Shown piece after piece: positions 6,353-15,827 of a stretch of DNA of 38,090 nt. How positions within the stretch are numbered: the stretch's first letter is position 1; every line of letters begins with the position of its first letter. Where the stretch lies: contig JAJEGM010000002.1 of assembly GCA_022819825.1 (NCBI GenBank), forward strand, positions 1-38,090. Reading direction: 5' to 3'. The notes beneath the pieces are model-generated. The model saw only the letters and a program-made list of their open reading frames with translations. It was not told where the DNA came from and made no database searches. This stretch comes from Acidimicrobiia bacterium (GTDB lineage: Bacteria > Actinomycetota > Acidimicrobiia > Acidimicrobiales > Bin134). The position numbers were made by a program, and so were the translations under genes.

Positions 6353-7287
6353 AGCACCTTCTCTCGATCAACGATCTCGGTGCTGAGGGCATCGATGAGG
6401 TGTGCCGGTTAGCCGACCACTTCACCGAGGTGTCGCAGCGGCCCATTCCCAAGGTTCCCGCCCTGCGGGGCAAGACGGTGGCCATGCTGTTCTATGAGGA
6501 CTCCACTCGGACCCGGCTCTCGTTCGAGGTGGCGGCTCGGCGCCTCTCCGCCGATGTCATGGGCTTCAGCGTGTCGGCCTCTTCGGTCAACAAGGGGGAG
6601 TCGGTGCGCGACACCGTGGCCACCGTTTCGGCCATGGGTCCCGACGCCATTGTCGTTCGCCACCGCTCGGCCGGAGTGCCCCAGCAGACCGCGGCCTGGA
6701 CCGATGCCAGCGTGATCAACGCGGGGGACGGCTGGCATGAGCACCCCACCCAGGCGTTGCTCGATTGCTACACCATCCGCGATCGGCTGGGATCGGTGGC
6801 CGGTCGGCGCATTGTCATCGTGGGCGACATCAAGCACTCCCGGGTGGCCCGCTCCTGCGTGATGGCGTTCACCGTGCTGGGGGCGAAGGTCACGCTGGTG
6901 GCGCCTCCTACCCTGTTGCCTCCGGAGGTGGGTTCGTGGCCGGTGGACATCAGCTTCAGCCTCGACGCCGTGCTCAGCGACTGCGACGTGGTCTACGGGC
7001 TACGGGTGCAGAAAGAGCGCCAGTCTGAGGCCCTGCTGCCCTCGCTGCGGGAATACACCGCCCAGTGGGGGCTCACGGCAGCTCGCGCCGCCCGCCTGCA
7101 TCCCGACGCGCTGGTTATGCATCCCGGCCCGGTGAATCGGGGTGTGGAGATCGCCCCCGAGGTACTGGATCAGCCCAATGCCACCCTTAATGAGCAGGTG
7201 CGTCACGGCGTGGCGGTGCGGATGGCCGTCCTCTATCTGCTGTTGGCCGCCGATCCTGATCTGCGCCCCGAGGGGGCCGGCACATGA
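6349..7287 (+). CDS. pyrB: Aspartate carbamoyltransferase catalytic subunit
   Basis: 312 residues, normal for the catalytic chain. It joins carbamoyl phosphate and L-aspartate to give N-carbamoyl-L-aspartate, the committed step of pyrimidine synthesis. The carbamoyl-phosphate site STRTR is at 52-56, NKGES near 81-85, HEHPTQALLD at 130-139 and the C-terminal MHPGPVNRGVEI near 260. The start overlaps the pyrR stop by ATGA, so translation is probably coupled. No pyrI regulatory chain is seen, as is usual in actinobacteria. Confidence 0.96.
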   Translation: MKHLLSINDLGAEGIDEVCRLADHFTEVSQRPIPKVPALRGKTVAMLFYEDSTRTRLSFEVAARRLSADVMGFSVSASSVNKGESVRDTVATVSAMGPDAIVVRHRSAGVPQQTAAWTDASVINAGDGWHEHPTQALLDCYTIRDRLGSVAGRRIVIVGDIKHSRVARSCVMAFTVLGAKVTLVAPPTLLPPEVGSWPVDISFSLDAVLSDCDVVYGLRVQKERQSEALLPSLREYTAQWGLTAARAARLHPDALVMHPGPVNRGVEIAPEVLDQPNATLNEQVRHGVAVRMAVLYLLLAADPDLRPEGAGT

Positions 7288-7310
7288 GCCCCGAAGGAAT
7301 ACCCCGATGA
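7284..7310 (+). other. 8-codon bridging mini-ORF pyrB/pyrC
   Basis: ATG 7284 overlaps the pyrB stop (ATGA 7284-7287). The ORF encodes MSPEGIPR and ends with TGA 7308-7310, inside the ATGA that starts pyrC. It fills the 19-nt gap exactly and holds the pyrC ribosome site (AAGGA 7294-7298). A ribosome could pass from pyrB to pyrC through it; the peptide itself is probably unimportant. Confidence 0.4.
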
Positions 7311-8578
7311 GCACAGTGATCAAGGGCGGATTGGTCATCGACCAGACCGGAGAGCGCAACGGCGATGTGGTGGTGGAAGACGGGCGGGTTGTCGCGGTCG
7401 GTCCCGATCTGTCTGGCGATGAGGTCTTGGACGCTTCGGGCTGCGTGGTGGCCCCCGGCTTCGTGGATATCCACGCCCACCTGCGCCAGCCCGGCGCCGA
7501 GGAGGCCGAGACCATTGAGACCGGGAGTTGGGCCGCGGTACGGGGCGGGTACAGCGCGGTGGTGGCCATGCCCAACACCAACCCGCCCATCGACTGCGCC
7601 GCCGTGGTCCAGGAAGTGCTGGCGCTGGGGCGCCTGGCCCCGTGCGACGTGTACACCTCTGGGGCCATCACCGTTGGTCGCAAAGGCGAGCAACTGGCCC
7701 CCATGGCCGAGATGGCCGCGCTAGGGGTTCGGCTGTTTACCGACGACGGCAGAGGGGTCCAAGAGGCCGGGCTCATGCGCCGGGCCATGGAATACGCCGC
7801 GGGGCTGGGAGTGGTGCTGGCCCAGCACTGCGAGGTCGATTCCCTAGCCGCCGGGGGCCACATGCACGAGGGTGAGTGGTCCAGCCGCCTGGGCATTCCC
7901 GGCGTGCCTGCCGAGGCCGAGGAGCTCATGGTCATGCGGGACATCGCCCTCAGCCGCTTCACCGGCGCTCCCATCCATTTCCAACACCTGTCCACCCGGG
8001 GCTCCATCGCCATGGTGCGGGCCGCCCGTGAGGCCGGGCTGGAGGTGACCGCCGAGGCCGCCACCCACCATTTCACCCTCACCGACGAGGCTTGTGCCTC
8101 CTACGACCCGGTGTTCAAGGTCAACCCGCCCTTGCGCCCGGCGGATGATCGAGACGCGGTGCGCGAGGGTCTGGCCGACGGGGCCGTCGATGCCATCGCC
8201 ACCGACCACGCCCCCCATTCTCCTGACACCAAGGAGATGCCCTTCGACCAGGCGCCACCGGGAATGCTCGGTTTGGAGACTGCCTTGGCTTTGGCACTCA
8301 CCGAGCTCAACTTGCCCTTGGCCGAGGTGGTGGGGCTGCTCACCTGGCAACCCGCTGCCATCGCCGGTCTGAAGGGGGTACACGGGGCGCCGATCGCCCC
8401 CGACGGGCCGGCCAACCTGTGCGTATTCGACCCCAACGAGACCTGGACTGTCGATCCCGACGCCCTGGCCAGCCGCTCCCGCAACACCCCTTACGCCGGA
8501 CGCCAAGTGCGCGGCCGGGTTCGCCACACCATTGTCGGCGGTCGCCCGGTGCTGGTCGACCAGGAGATGCGGCCATGA
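7307..8578 (+). CDS. pyrC: Dihydroorotase
   Basis: 423 residues from ATG 7307, with AAGGA 8 nt upstream. A zinc amidohydrolase that cyclises carbamoyl aspartate to dihydroorotate. The metal-binding DIHAHLRQPG is at about 54-63, and the late ATDHAPHS motif near 298-305 carries the catalytic Asp. The pattern is that of the long class I (PyrC/PyrX-type) dihydroorotases. The frame stays open upstream inside pyrB, but only this start has the family N-terminus (IKGGLVID) and a ribosome site. The stop overlaps a 14-codon mini-ORF that leads to carA. Confidence 0.95.
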   Translation: MSTVIKGGLVIDQTGERNGDVVVEDGRVVAVGPDLSGDEVLDASGCVVAPGFVDIHAHLRQPGAEEAETIETGSWAAVRGGYSAVVAMPNTNPPIDCAAVVQEVLALGRLAPCDVYTSGAITVGRKGEQLAPMAEMAALGVRLFTDDGRGVQEAGLMRRAMEYAAGLGVVLAQHCEVDSLAAGGHMHEGEWSSRLGIPGVPAEAEELMVMRDIALSRFTGAPIHFQHLSTRGSIAMVRAAREAGLEVTAEAATHHFTLTDEACASYDPVFKVNPPLRPADDRDAVREGLADGAVDAIATDHAPHSPDTKEMPFDQAPPGMLGLETALALALTELNLPLAEVVGLLTWQPAAIAGLKGVHGAPIAPDGPANLCVFDPNETWTVDPDALASRSRNTPYAGRQVRGRVRHTIVGGRPVLVDQEMRP

Positions 8579-8619
8579 CCCGGCTGGTGCGGGCATCGGC
8601 TTTGGAGGCCACGCCATGA
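8575..8619 (+). other. 14-codon bridging mini-ORF pyrC/carA
   Basis: ATG 8575 overlaps the pyrC stop (ATGA 8575-8578). It reads [14 protein letters not shown] and ends with TGA 8617-8619, inside the carA start (ATGA 8616-8619). The carA ribosome site GGAGG (8604-8608) lies within it. In Mycobacterium tuberculosis a full gene (Rv1382) occupies this place; here only this mini-ORF does. Confidence 0.45.
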
Positions 8620-9764
8620 TCCGCGAGGCGGCATTGGTGCTCAGCGACGGGGAGGTGTTCGAGGGAGAGGCCATAGGCGCCGACTCGCCCAGCGGAATCA
8701 CCTCGGGAGAGGTGGTGTTCAACACCGTGCTCACCGGCTATCAGGAGGTGATCACCGATCCGTCCTACGCCGGGCAGATCATCACCTTCACCTACCCCCA
8801 CATCGGCAACTACGGCGTCGCGCCCGCCGATCACGAGAGCCGCCGACCTTTCTGCCGGGGCGTGATCGTGCGGGACATGGCCCGCCGCCGCTCCAACTGG
8901 CGCTCGACCGGCGACTTGGAGGCCTTCTTGGTCAACCAGGGCATCGCCGGTCTCGCAGGGGTGGACACCCGGCGGCTCACCACCCACATCCGCGACACCG
9001 GCGCCATGCCCGGTGCTTTCGGTACCGCCTCAGAATCCGACCTACGGGCTGCCGCCGAAGCTGAGCCCGGCACCGACGGCGTCGACCTGGTGGCCACCGT
9101 CACCCGCTCGGAGTCCGAGCACTTCACCAGCACGAGGGACGGCGGAAAGCCTCCCCATCGAGTGGTGGCCCTGGATTTTGGGCTAAAGGCCACCATCGTC
9201 CGCCACCTGCGGACCATCGCCCACGTTGAGGTGGTGCCCGCCAGCACGTCCGCGGCCGACATCTTGGCCCGACAGCCCGACGGGGTGTTCTTGTCGAACG
9301 GACCCGGCGATCCGGAGGCGGTAGCAGGAGCGGTGGGAACTATCTCCGGACTGCTGGGCGAGGTACCGATCTTCGGAATCTGCCTAGGTCACCAGCTTCT
9401 GGCCGCGGCATTGGGCGGCGAGACCTACAAACTGCCATTCGGCCACCACGGCGGCAACCACCCGGTGCGAAACCTGGCCACCGGCGCGGTGGAGATCACC
9501 AGCCAGAACCACAACTTCTGCGTGGCCGACAGCTCCATACCCGGTGCCGACATCACCCACATCAACCTCAACGACCACACCGTGGAGGGCCTGCGCTGCC
9601 GGGACTTACCCGCGTTCAGCGTGCAGTACCACCCCGAAGCCGGCCCTGGCCCCCACGACTCCCGCTATCTGTTTGCCCAGTTCGACGAGCTCATGGACGG
9701 CCTCCACACAACTGAGTCAGGCCCAGCCCAGGGCCAGCTGCTCGGAGGGGCGACCCATGCCTGA
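8616..9764 (+). CDS. carA: Carbamoyl-phosphate synthase small (glutaminase) subunit
   Basis: 382 residues from ATG 8616 (GGAGG 7 nt upstream). Hydrolyses glutamine and passes ammonia to CarB. The N-terminal CPSase domain ([22 protein letters not shown]) is followed by a class I glutamine amidotransferase domain: nucleophile elbow FGICLGHQ with Cys256, and [10 protein letters not shown] with His339 and Glu341. The C-terminal tail of about 20 residues after the last conserved block is Gly/Gln-rich. The stop at 9762 lies inside a duplicated carB-like start sequence. Confidence 0.96.
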   Translation: MIREAALVLSDGEVFEGEAIGADSPSGITSGEVVFNTVLTGYQEVITDPSYAGQIITFTYPHIGNYGVAPADHESRRPFCRGVIVRDMARRRSNWRSTGDLEAFLVNQGIAGLAGVDTRRLTTHIRDTGAMPGAFGTASESDLRAAAEAEPGTDGVDLVATVTRSESEHFTSTRDGGKPPHRVVALDFGLKATIVRHLRTIAHVEVVPASTSAADILARQPDGVFLSNGPGDPEAVAGAVGTISGLLGEVPIFGICLGHQLLAAALGGETYKLPFGHHGGNHPVRNLATGAVEITSQNHNFCVADSSIPGADITHINLNDHTVEGLRCRDLPAFSVQYHPEAGPGPHDSRYLFAQFDELMDGLHTTESGPAQGQLLGGATHA

Positions 9765-9825
9765 GAGAACCGGGAATCGGCGGCAGTCAGTGCAACCACT
9801 TCGAATCGGGTGGTGCCATGCCTAA
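9757..9825 (+). other. 22-codon bridging mini-ORF carA/carB with a carB-like start
   Basis: ATG 9757 has a strong ribosome site (GGAGGGG 9744-9750) and overlaps the carA stop by 8 nt; TAA 9823-9825 overlaps the carB start by 8 nt. It begins MPERTG, and its first 16 nt (9757-9772) differ by one base from the first 16 nt of carB (9818-9833, MPKRTD). It therefore looks like a displaced copy of the carB start that kept the better ribosome site. Confidence 0.5.
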
Positions 9826-12800
9826 GAGAACCGACATCGAGTCGATTCTCCTGATCGGGTCGGGCCCCATCGTGATCGGCCAGGCCTGCGAGTTCGACTA
9901 CTCCGGCACCCAGGCCTGCCGGGTGCTGCGCGACGAGGGGTATCGGGTAATCCTGGCCAACTCCAATCCGGCCACCATCATGACCGATCCCGAGTTCGCC
10001 GACGCCACCTACGTGGAGCCTCTCAGCCTCGAGGTGCTCACCGGCATTATCCAGCGGGAGCAGCCCGACGTGCTGCTGCCCACCCTGGGAGGGCAGACCG
10101 CGCTCAACCTGGCCATGGAGCTCATCGAGTCGGGGGTGGTGGACAAGTACGGCGTGGAGGTGATCGGCGCCGACCAGACCGCCATCTCCACCGCTGAGGA
10201 CCGGGCCAAGTTCCGCCAGGCCATGATCGACATCGGATTGCCCGTGCCCCCTTCGGCCACCGCCCACACCCTGGACGAGGCAGTGGAGGTCATGGAGCGC
10301 ATTGGGCTTCCCGTGATCATCCGACCGGCCTACATCCTGGGCGGCACCGGCACCGGCATCGCTCACACTCCCGAGCAGGGACGGGACATGGCCGCCCACG
10401 GGCTGGCGGCCAGCCCCATAAGCGAGATCCTCATCGAGCAGTCGATCGCCGGCTGGAAGGAGTACGAGCTGGAGGTGATGCGCGACCGGGCCGACAACTG
10501 CGTGGTGGTGTGTACCATCGAGAACCTCGATCCCATGGGGGTACACACCGGCGACTCCATCACCGTGGCTCCGGCTCAGACTCTTTCCGATGTGGAGTAC
10601 CAGGCGCTGCGGGATGCCGCCTTCGCCTGCATCCGCCGGGTCGGGGTGGAAACCGGAGGCTCCAACATCCAGTTCGCGGTCAACCCCGAAAACGGCGAGT
10701 TCGTGATCATCGAGATGAACCCGAGGGTGTCGCGCTCATCGGCGCTGGCCTCCAAGGCCACCGGGTTTCCCATCGCCAAGATCGCCGCCCGCCTGGCAGT
10801 GGGCTACACCCTCGACGAGATTCCCAACGACATCACCGAGAAGACGCCGGCTTGCTTCGAGCCGGTTATCGACTACGTGGTGACCAAGGTGCCCCGGTGG
10901 GCGTTCGAGAAGTTCTCCGGGGTGTCAGGGGTGCTCAACACCCAGATGCAGTCGGTGGGGGAGGTCATGTCCATTGCCCGCACCTTCACCGAGTCGCTGC
11001 AAAAGGGGCTGCGCTCGCTGGAGCTCGGCCGCCACGGGCTCAACGCCGATCCGGCTGAGGCCGCCTACGACTCCCTCAGCGACGAGGAGCTGCTGGCCGC
11101 CGCCGCAGTGCCCACTCCAGAGCGGATCTTCCAACTCGAGGCCCTGCTGCGGAGGGGGCGCACGGTGGCAGAGCTGTTCGACGCCACCAAGGTTGACCCG
11201 TGGTTCTGCGACCAGATCCTCCAGATCACCGAGGAGCGGGCCGCGCTGGCCGAGTGCGGCTTTGAGGCCATGACCCCCCGGGCGTGGAAGCGGGCCAAGC
11301 AGTTCGGTTTCTCCGATGAGCAGCTCGGCTATCTCTGGGATGTCCCCGCGGCCGAGGTTCGAAAGGCCCGCATTGCCGCCGGCGTGGAGGCGACGTTCAA
11401 AACGGTGGATACCTGCTCGGCCGAGTTCGAGGCCGAGACCCCGTACCACTACTCCACTTATGAAGACGTGGGCGAGGTGGCCCCCTCTGATCGGGCCAAG
11501 GTGATCATTCTGGGGTCGGGTCCGAACCGGATCGGACAGGGAATCGAGTTCGACTACTGCTGCGTGCATGCTTGCTTCGCGCTCTCGGAGGCCGGCTATG
11601 AGACCATCATGGTCAACTGCAACCCGGAGACGGTGTCCACCGACTACGACACCAGCGATCGCCTGTATTTCGAGCCCCTCACCGAAGAGGACGTGCTCAA
11701 CGTGATCGACGCCGAGCTCCGGTCGTCGCAAGTTGCCGGCGGTCCCGGCATTGCCGGGATTGTCGTCTCGCTCGGGGGTCAGACCCCGCTGAAGTTGGCC
11801 GGCATGCTTCCCAAAGGACTGGTGGTGGGCACGAGCCCCGAGAGCATCGACCTGGCCGAGGACCGGGAGCGCTGGAATGCCCTGTGCGCCCGACTCGACA
11901 TCCCCCAGCCGGCCGGGGGCACCGCAGCCACCGCCGAGGAGGCCCTGGCGGTGGCTGATCGCATCGGCTACCCCGTGTTGGTGCGGCCCTCCTATGTGCT
12001 GGGGGGCCGGGCCATGGTGATCGTCTATACCGACGAGGATCTCCGAGAAGCCATGGCCGAGTTGGCTGCTTCCGGCTCTTTGGGCCGGGAGGGAGGGCTG
12101 TCGGCTGAGCGGCCGGTGCTGATCGACCGCTTCTTGGAAGACGCCACCGAAGTGGACGTGGACGCCATCCGGGACATGTACGGGGAGGTGCTCATCGGCG
12201 GAGTGATGGAGCATGTGGAGGAGGCCGGAGTCCATTCCGGCGACAGCGCGTGCATGCTGCCGCCGGTCCACCTCTCCGAGGCCACCGTGGCCCTGCTGGA
12301 GCGCCACGTGAAGGACATCGCCAGCGCGCTGGATGTGGTCGGGTTGATCAACGTGCAGTTCGCGGTCAAGCAATTCGGCATCGGGGCGGCCGACCAGGTG
12401 TTCGTATTGGAGGCCAATCCCCGGGCGTCGCGCACGGTGCCGTTTGTGGCCAAGGCCACCGGCGTGCCCTTGGTGAAAGTGGCCACCCGGGTCATGATGG
12501 GTTCCAGCCTGGCCGATCTACGACAGGAGGGGCTGTTGGGAGGTCGGGCCAACGGCGATCACATATCGGTCAAGGAGGCCGTGCTCCCGTTCAACAAGTT
12601 CCCCGAGGCCGATGCCATTCTTGGCCCGGAGATGAAGTCCACCGGCGAGGTGATGGGCATCGACCTGCGTCCGGGATTGGCCTTCGCCAAGAGCCAGATC
12701 GCGGCGGGCGCCCCGCTGCCCGCCAACGGCACCGTGTTGATGTCGTTGGCCGATCGGGACAAAGCCGCCGGGGTGGAGATGGCCCGAGGCTTCACCGGCC

Positions 12801-13156
12801 TTGGCCTGGACATTGCGGCTACTTCAGGCACCGCCGCCGCGCTGTCCGAAGCCGGTGTGCCGGTAGCCGAAGTGGTGGCCAAGGTCGGCGAGGTGGGCAC
12901 CAACGTGGTGGAACTGATCGACGACGGGAGGGTGCAGTTGGTGGTAAACACCCCGAGGGGCCGCGGATCGCGGGCCGATGGCGATCACATCCGCCGGGCG
13001 GCCAGCCGCAACCGGGTGCCCCTTTTGACCACCGCTTCGGCCGGGTTGGCGGCCGCCGACGGCATGGTCGACTGGGCCCGTCACCAGCTGCGGGTTCGGA
13101 CCCTTCAGGAATATCACCGCGGTGTGACCAGCGATCAGCTGGCTCTCGATCTGTGA
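9818..13156 (+). CDS. carB: Carbamoyl-phosphate synthase large subunit
   Basis: 1112 residues, slightly longer than the usual 1070-1100. Two ATP-grasp halves are visible. The first begins [20 protein letters not shown], with the carboxyphosphate site; the second begins near residue 565 with [20 protein letters not shown]. The ATP-grasp metal motifs [18 protein letters not shown] and [18 protein letters not shown] and a C-terminal MGS-like allosteric domain (about 970-1090) are present. It makes carbamoyl phosphate from bicarbonate, 2 ATP and CarA-derived ammonia for pyrimidines and arginine. The start chosen is ATG 9818 by homology, although its own ribosome site is weak; coupling through the mini-ORF at 9757 is likely. 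Confidence 0.97.
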   Translation: MPKRTDIESILLIGSGPIVIGQACEFDYSGTQACRVLRDEGYRVILANSNPATIMTDPEFADATYVEPLSLEVLTGIIQREQPDVLLPTLGGQTALNLAMELIESGVVDKYGVEVIGADQTAISTAEDRAKFRQAMIDIGLPVPPSATAHTLDEAVEVMERIGLPVIIRPAYILGGTGTGIAHTPEQGRDMAAHGLAASPISEILIEQSIAGWKEYELEVMRDRADNCVVVCTIENLDPMGVHTGDSITVAPAQTLSDVEYQALRDAAFACIRRVGVETGGSNIQFAVNPENGEFVIIEMNPRVSRSSALASKATGFPIAKIAARLAVGYTLDEIPNDITEKTPACFEPVIDYVVTKVPRWAFEKFSGVSGVLNTQMQSVGEVMSIARTFTESLQKGLRSLELGRHGLNADPAEAAYDSLSDEELLAAAAVPTPERIFQLEALLRRGRTVAELFDATKVDPWFCDQILQITEERAALAECGFEAMTPRAWKRAKQFGFSDEQLGYLWDVPAAEVRKARIAAGVEATFKTVDTCSAEFEAETPYHYSTYEDVGEVAPSDRAKVIILGSGPNRIGQGIEFDYCCVHACFALSEAGYETIMVNCNPETVSTDYDTSDRLYFEPLTEEDVLNVIDAELRSSQVAGGPGIAGIVVSLGGQTPLKLAGMLPKGLVVGTSPESIDLAEDRERWNALCARLDIPQPAGGTAATAEEALAVADRIGYPVLVRPSYVLGGRAMVIVYTDEDLREAMAELAASGSLGREGGLSAERPVLIDRFLEDATEVDVDAIRDMYGEVLIGGVMEHVEEAGVHSGDSACMLPPVHLSEATVALLERHVKDIASALDVVGLINVQFAVKQFGIGAADQVFVLEANPRASRTVPFVAKATGVPLVKVATRVMMGSSLADLRQEGLLGGRANGDHISVKEAVLPFNKFPEADAILGPEMKSTGEVMGIDLRPGLAFAKSQIAAGAPLPANGTVLMSLADRDKAAGVEMARGFTGLGLDIAATSGTAAALSEAGVPVAEVVAKVGEVGTNVVELIDDGRVQLVVNTPRGRGSRADGDHIRRAASRNRVPLLTTASAGLAAADGMVDWARHQLRVRTLQEYHRGVTSDQLALDL

Positions 13157-13170
13157 GTTCGACTAGATGA
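13153..13170 (+). other. 5-codon bridging mini-ORF carB/pyrD
   Basis: GTG 13153 overlaps the carB stop (GTGA 13153-13156), reads VSSTR and ends with TGA 13168-13170 inside the pyrD start (ATGA 13167-13170). The 10-nt gap has no evident Shine-Dalgarno sequence for pyrD, so pyrD translation may depend on ribosomes arriving from carB. Confidence 0.35.
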
Positions 13171-14108
13171 GACGGGGCGAACCGAAGCCGGCGTTGGAAA
13201 CCGCCATTGGCTCGGTTCGGTTGTCCAACCCGGTGATGACCGCCTCGGGCACGGTGGGCCACGGCACAGAGTTGGTCCGCTATCTGGAGTACTCGGAGCT
13301 GGGCGCGGTGGTGGTGAAGTCGCTGGCTCCCTATGAGTGGCCGGGCAACCCCCCGCCCCGGGTCCACCCGGTTCCTGCGGGGATGATCAACAGTGTGGGC
13401 CTGCAAGGCCCCGGCCTGCCCCGGTGGCTGGCCGAGGAACTGCCGGTGCTGGCCGAATCCGGCGCTCGGGTGGTGGTGTCGATTTGGGGCCGCTCCCTGG
13501 ACGACTACGCGGTCGCCTCCGACCTGCTGGCATCCGCCGATGGCCCCGGCCTGGATGCGGTGGTGGCAGTGGAGGTCAACGTTTCCTGTCCCAATCTGGA
13601 GGATCGGGGCCGGATGTTCTCCCATTCCGCGGCCATGACCCGGGCCGCGCTGGCCGCCACTGCCACCTGCGGTCTTCCCCGGTGGGCGAAGCTCAGCGCC
13701 ACCGGCGATCTGGTGGATATTGCTGCCGCCGCAGTGGAGGGCGGCGCTTCGGCCCTCACCCTCATCAACACCCTGCTGGGCATGGTCATCGACACCGAGT
13801 CCCGCAAGCCCCTGCTGGGCGCTGGTGGGGGAGGAGTGTCGGGGCGGGCCATGGGCCCGGTGGCGGTGAGGTCGGTCTTCGACGTGTACGCCGCCCTGCC
13901 CGAGGTGCCCATCGTCGGAGTGGGTGGCATCGCCTCGGGGGCCGATGCGGTGGAGATGATGATGGCCGGCGCCTGTGCGGTGCAGGTGGGCACCGCCACG
14001 TTCGCCGACCCTCGGGCCCCGGCCAAGGTCTTGTGGGAACTGGCCCGCTGGTGCGCCGCCCACGGCGTGAGCCGATTGGACGAGTTGATTGGAGCAGCCC
14101 ATGGATAA
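13167..14108 (+). CDS. pyrD: Dihydroorotate dehydrogenase, class 1B-like catalytic subunit
   Basis: 313 residues. An FMN enzyme that oxidises dihydroorotate to orotate. Class 1 is shown by NVSCPN with catalytic Cys141 (class 2 enzymes use Ser). GNPPPRVHPVPAGMINSVGLQGPG resembles the class 1B enzymes. The FMN-phosphate segment VPIVGVGGIASGADAVEMMMAGA is present. Class 1B normally needs the FAD/2Fe-2S partner PyrK to pass electrons to NAD, yet no pyrK is found here or elsewhere in the window. Many actinobacteria, including mycobacteria, use a class 2 enzyme encoded elsewhere, so this gene is a lineage marker. Confidence 0.9.
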   Translation: MRRGEPKPALETAIGSVRLSNPVMTASGTVGHGTELVRYLEYSELGAVVVKSLAPYEWPGNPPPRVHPVPAGMINSVGLQGPGLPRWLAEELPVLAESGARVVVSIWGRSLDDYAVASDLLASADGPGLDAVVAVEVNVSCPNLEDRGRMFSHSAAMTRAALAATATCGLPRWAKLSATGDLVDIAAAAVEGGASALTLINTLLGMVIDTESRKPLLGAGGGGVSGRAMGPVAVRSVFDVYAALPEVPIVGVGGIASGADAVEMMMAGACAVQVGTATFADPRAPAKVLWELARWCAAHGVSRLDELIGAAHG

Positions 14109-14817
14109 GACGAAGCGCGATCCCCGCCTGGCCATCGCGTTGGACGTGGATGATCTGAATATGGCCTGTTTGATGGCCGATGCCGTTCACCCCTGGATGG
14201 GTGTGGCCAAAGTTGGATTTGAGCTGTTCTCCACCGCTGGTCCTGCCGCGATCACCGCCGCCATTGATCGAGGCTATGAGGTGTTCGCCGACCTCAAGCT
14301 GCACGACATCCCCACCACAGTGGGCCGGGCCGCCGCCAAGCTGGGTAGAACTGGGGTCCGCTGGCTGACTGTCCACACGGTAGGCGGGGCCGACATGCTG
14401 CGGGCCGGAGTGGAGGGCCTGGCTGAGGGCAGCGACGGCACCGCCCAGGTCCTGGGGGTGACCATTCTTACCAGCGATGCCGACCGATCCCGAGAAAAGC
14501 TCGAAGCGCGGGTGGCGCTAGCCCGAGACGCCGGTTGTGGCGGGGTGATCTGCTCGGCTGCTGATATCGGAGTGGTCAAAGATGTCGCGCCCGAGCTGAA
14601 GCGCGTGGTGCCCGGCATCCGGCTTCCCGACTCAAGCAACGACGACCAAGCCTCGGTGGCCACTCCCGAAGGCGCCATCGCCGCAGGGGCTTCCATATTG
14701 GTGATCGGCCGGACCGTTACCTCACCGGTCCAGGGGATAACTGTCGGCTCTGCGCACTTGGCCCATGCGCTGGCCGACATGGCCGACAGGGCTCGGCTGG
14801 TGGCGACCAGCATCTAA
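14101..14817 (+). CDS. pyrF: Orotidine-5'-phosphate decarboxylase
   Basis: 238 residues from ATG 14101, which overlaps the pyrD stop (TAA 14106-14108) and has GGAG about 7 nt upstream. Converts OMP to UMP, the last step of the pathway. The catalytic FADLKLHDIPTT motif has Asp64, Lys66 and Asp69, as in the E. coli/Bacillus-type short enzymes. The phosphate-binding ILVIGRTVTSP lies near the C-terminus. Last gene of the pyr operon; mihF downstream has its own promoter. Confidence 0.95.
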   Translation: MDKTKRDPRLAIALDVDDLNMACLMADAVHPWMGVAKVGFELFSTAGPAAITAAIDRGYEVFADLKLHDIPTTVGRAAAKLGRTGVRWLTVHTVGGADMLRAGVEGLAEGSDGTAQVLGVTILTSDADRSREKLEARVALARDAGCGGVICSAADIGVVKDVAPELKRVVPGIRLPDSSNDDQASVATPEGAIAAGASILVIGRTVTSPVQGITVGSAHLAHALADMADRARLVATSI

Positions 14818-14869
14818 ATATTTCGTTGTGAATACAGGGGAAATCCCCAACAAGACTTGAAGTTCAAAC

Positions 14870-14875
14870 TACAAT
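14870..14875 (+). promoter_or_regulatory. Putative -10 box of mihF (leaderless)
   Basis: TACAAT lies 6 nt before ATG 14882, so transcription is predicted to start at the start codon. The 64-nt gap is AT-richer than its surroundings and holds a small GGGGAAATCCCC inverted repeat (14837-14848) that could be an operator. No ribosome site precedes the ATG. Confidence 0.55.
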
Positions 14876-14881
14876 GGTGTA

Positions 14882-15199
14882 ATGGCAGGACCCCCACAAC
14901 TGACAGCAGAGCAGCGCCAGGCGGCGTTGGCGAAGGCCGGAGAGGTGCGCCGCAAGCGCGCTGAGGTCAAGCAAAAGCTCAAGATGAGGTCGATTTCGCT
15001 CTCTGACCTGCTGGCACAAGCGGAAACCGATGACGTGGTCGCTGGAACCAAAGTGCTCGCCGTCCTGGAATCCCTTCCGGGTATGGGCAAGGTTCGGGCC
15101 CGCAGGATGATGGAGGAGATCGGCATTGCCGATAGTCGCCGCATCCGCGGGCTGGGCGATCAGCAGCGGGCCTCGTTGCTCGCACGCTGCGGCGACTAG
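14882..15199 (+). CDS. mihF: Actinobacterial integration host factor (mIHF)
   Basis: 105 residues, the normal size of mIHF. A nucleoid-associated DNA-bending protein that is essential in mycobacteria and unrelated to the E. coli IHF alpha/beta pair. A long basic helix (about 8-38) is followed by the DNA-binding [18 protein letters not shown] segment near 62-80 and a basic C-terminus. The place between pyrF and gmk is the conserved one in actinobacteria. The predicted mRNA is leaderless. The stop TAG is part of a TAGTAG run just before gmk. Confidence 0.95.
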   Translation: MAGPPQLTAEQRQAALAKAGEVRRKRAEVKQKLKMRSISLSDLLAQAETDDVVAGTKVLAVLESLPGMGKVRARRMMEEIGIADSRRIRGLGDQQRASLLARCGD

Positions 15200-15210
15200 T
15201 AGATCAGCCA

Positions 15211-15765
15211 CTGATCATCGTCTTGTCCGGCCCCGGCGGGGTCGGCAAAGGGACAATCGCGGCCGCGTTGGTGGCCGCGGACCCCAAACTCTGGCTGAGT
15301 CGCTCATGGACGACGCGCGTGCGCCGTCCCGGCGAGTCGGAAACTGCCTATGTGTTTGCCGACGAGGCCGAGTTTCGGGCCAAGGTCGCCGAGGGAGGTT
15401 TCGTGGAGTGGGCGGAGATCGCCGGTAATCTCTACGGAACGCCCCAGCCTGATCCCCCGGCAGGCCGCGATGTGTTGCTGGAAATCGATGTCCAGGGCGC
15501 GGCCCAAGTGCGGGAGAACCGTCCTGAGGCTCTGTGCATCTTCGTCGAGGCGCCATCGGCCGCGGAGCAGGAATCCCGGCTGCGGGGCCGGGGCGATTCC
15601 GAGAGCCATATCGCCAAGCGGCTGGCGCTGGCCGACTCCGAGCGAATCCAGGCCTACGAGCTCAACGCGATCCACGTTGTCAACGACAGTCTTGAAGAAG
15701 CGGTGGCTTCCATTGCCGCCCTCATCGAAAATGCCCGCCAGGAGCGGGTCGACAATGACGATTAA
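15211..15765 (+). CDS. gmk: Guanylate kinase, probable non-canonical CTG start
   Basis: Transfers phosphate from ATP to GMP. The P-loop GPGGVGKGT, the GMP-binding [13 protein letters not shown] and the family segment [22 protein letters not shown] are present. In this frame there is no ATG, GTG or TTG between the in-frame stop at 15133-15135 and TTG 15223, and starting at that TTG would remove the first beta-strand (LIIVLSG). CTG 15211 gives [10 protein letters not shown], a good family N-terminus of 184 residues, and lies 11 nt after the mihF stop. The frame before it reads [11 protein letters not shown], so GTA 15199 is another odd option. Function is certain; the start is not. Confidence 0.88.
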   Translation: MIIVLSGPGGVGKGTIAAALVAADPKLWLSRSWTTRVRRPGESETAYVFADEAEFRAKVAEGGFVEWAEIAGNLYGTPQPDPPAGRDVLLEIDVQGAAQVRENRPEALCIFVEAPSAAEQESRLRGRGDSESHIAKRLALADSERIQAYELNAIHVVNDSLEEAVASIAALIENARQERVDNDD

Positions 15766-15827
15766 CTCATCTTTCCCTGATATCATTTACCCGCTCTCCC
15801 CAGACTTGTTGGAAGAAGGCTGCGCAG

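Noticed and set aside
7000-8082. Long antisense frames over pyrC, carB (10925-12373) and pyrD (12819-14135)
   Set aside because: Opposite well-identified enzymes; Ser/Arg/His-rich translations typical of GC-rich shadows.
14837-14848. GGGGAAATCCCC as terminator of pyrF
   Set aside because: Stem of only 4 bp and no T-tract; mentioned only as a possible operator.
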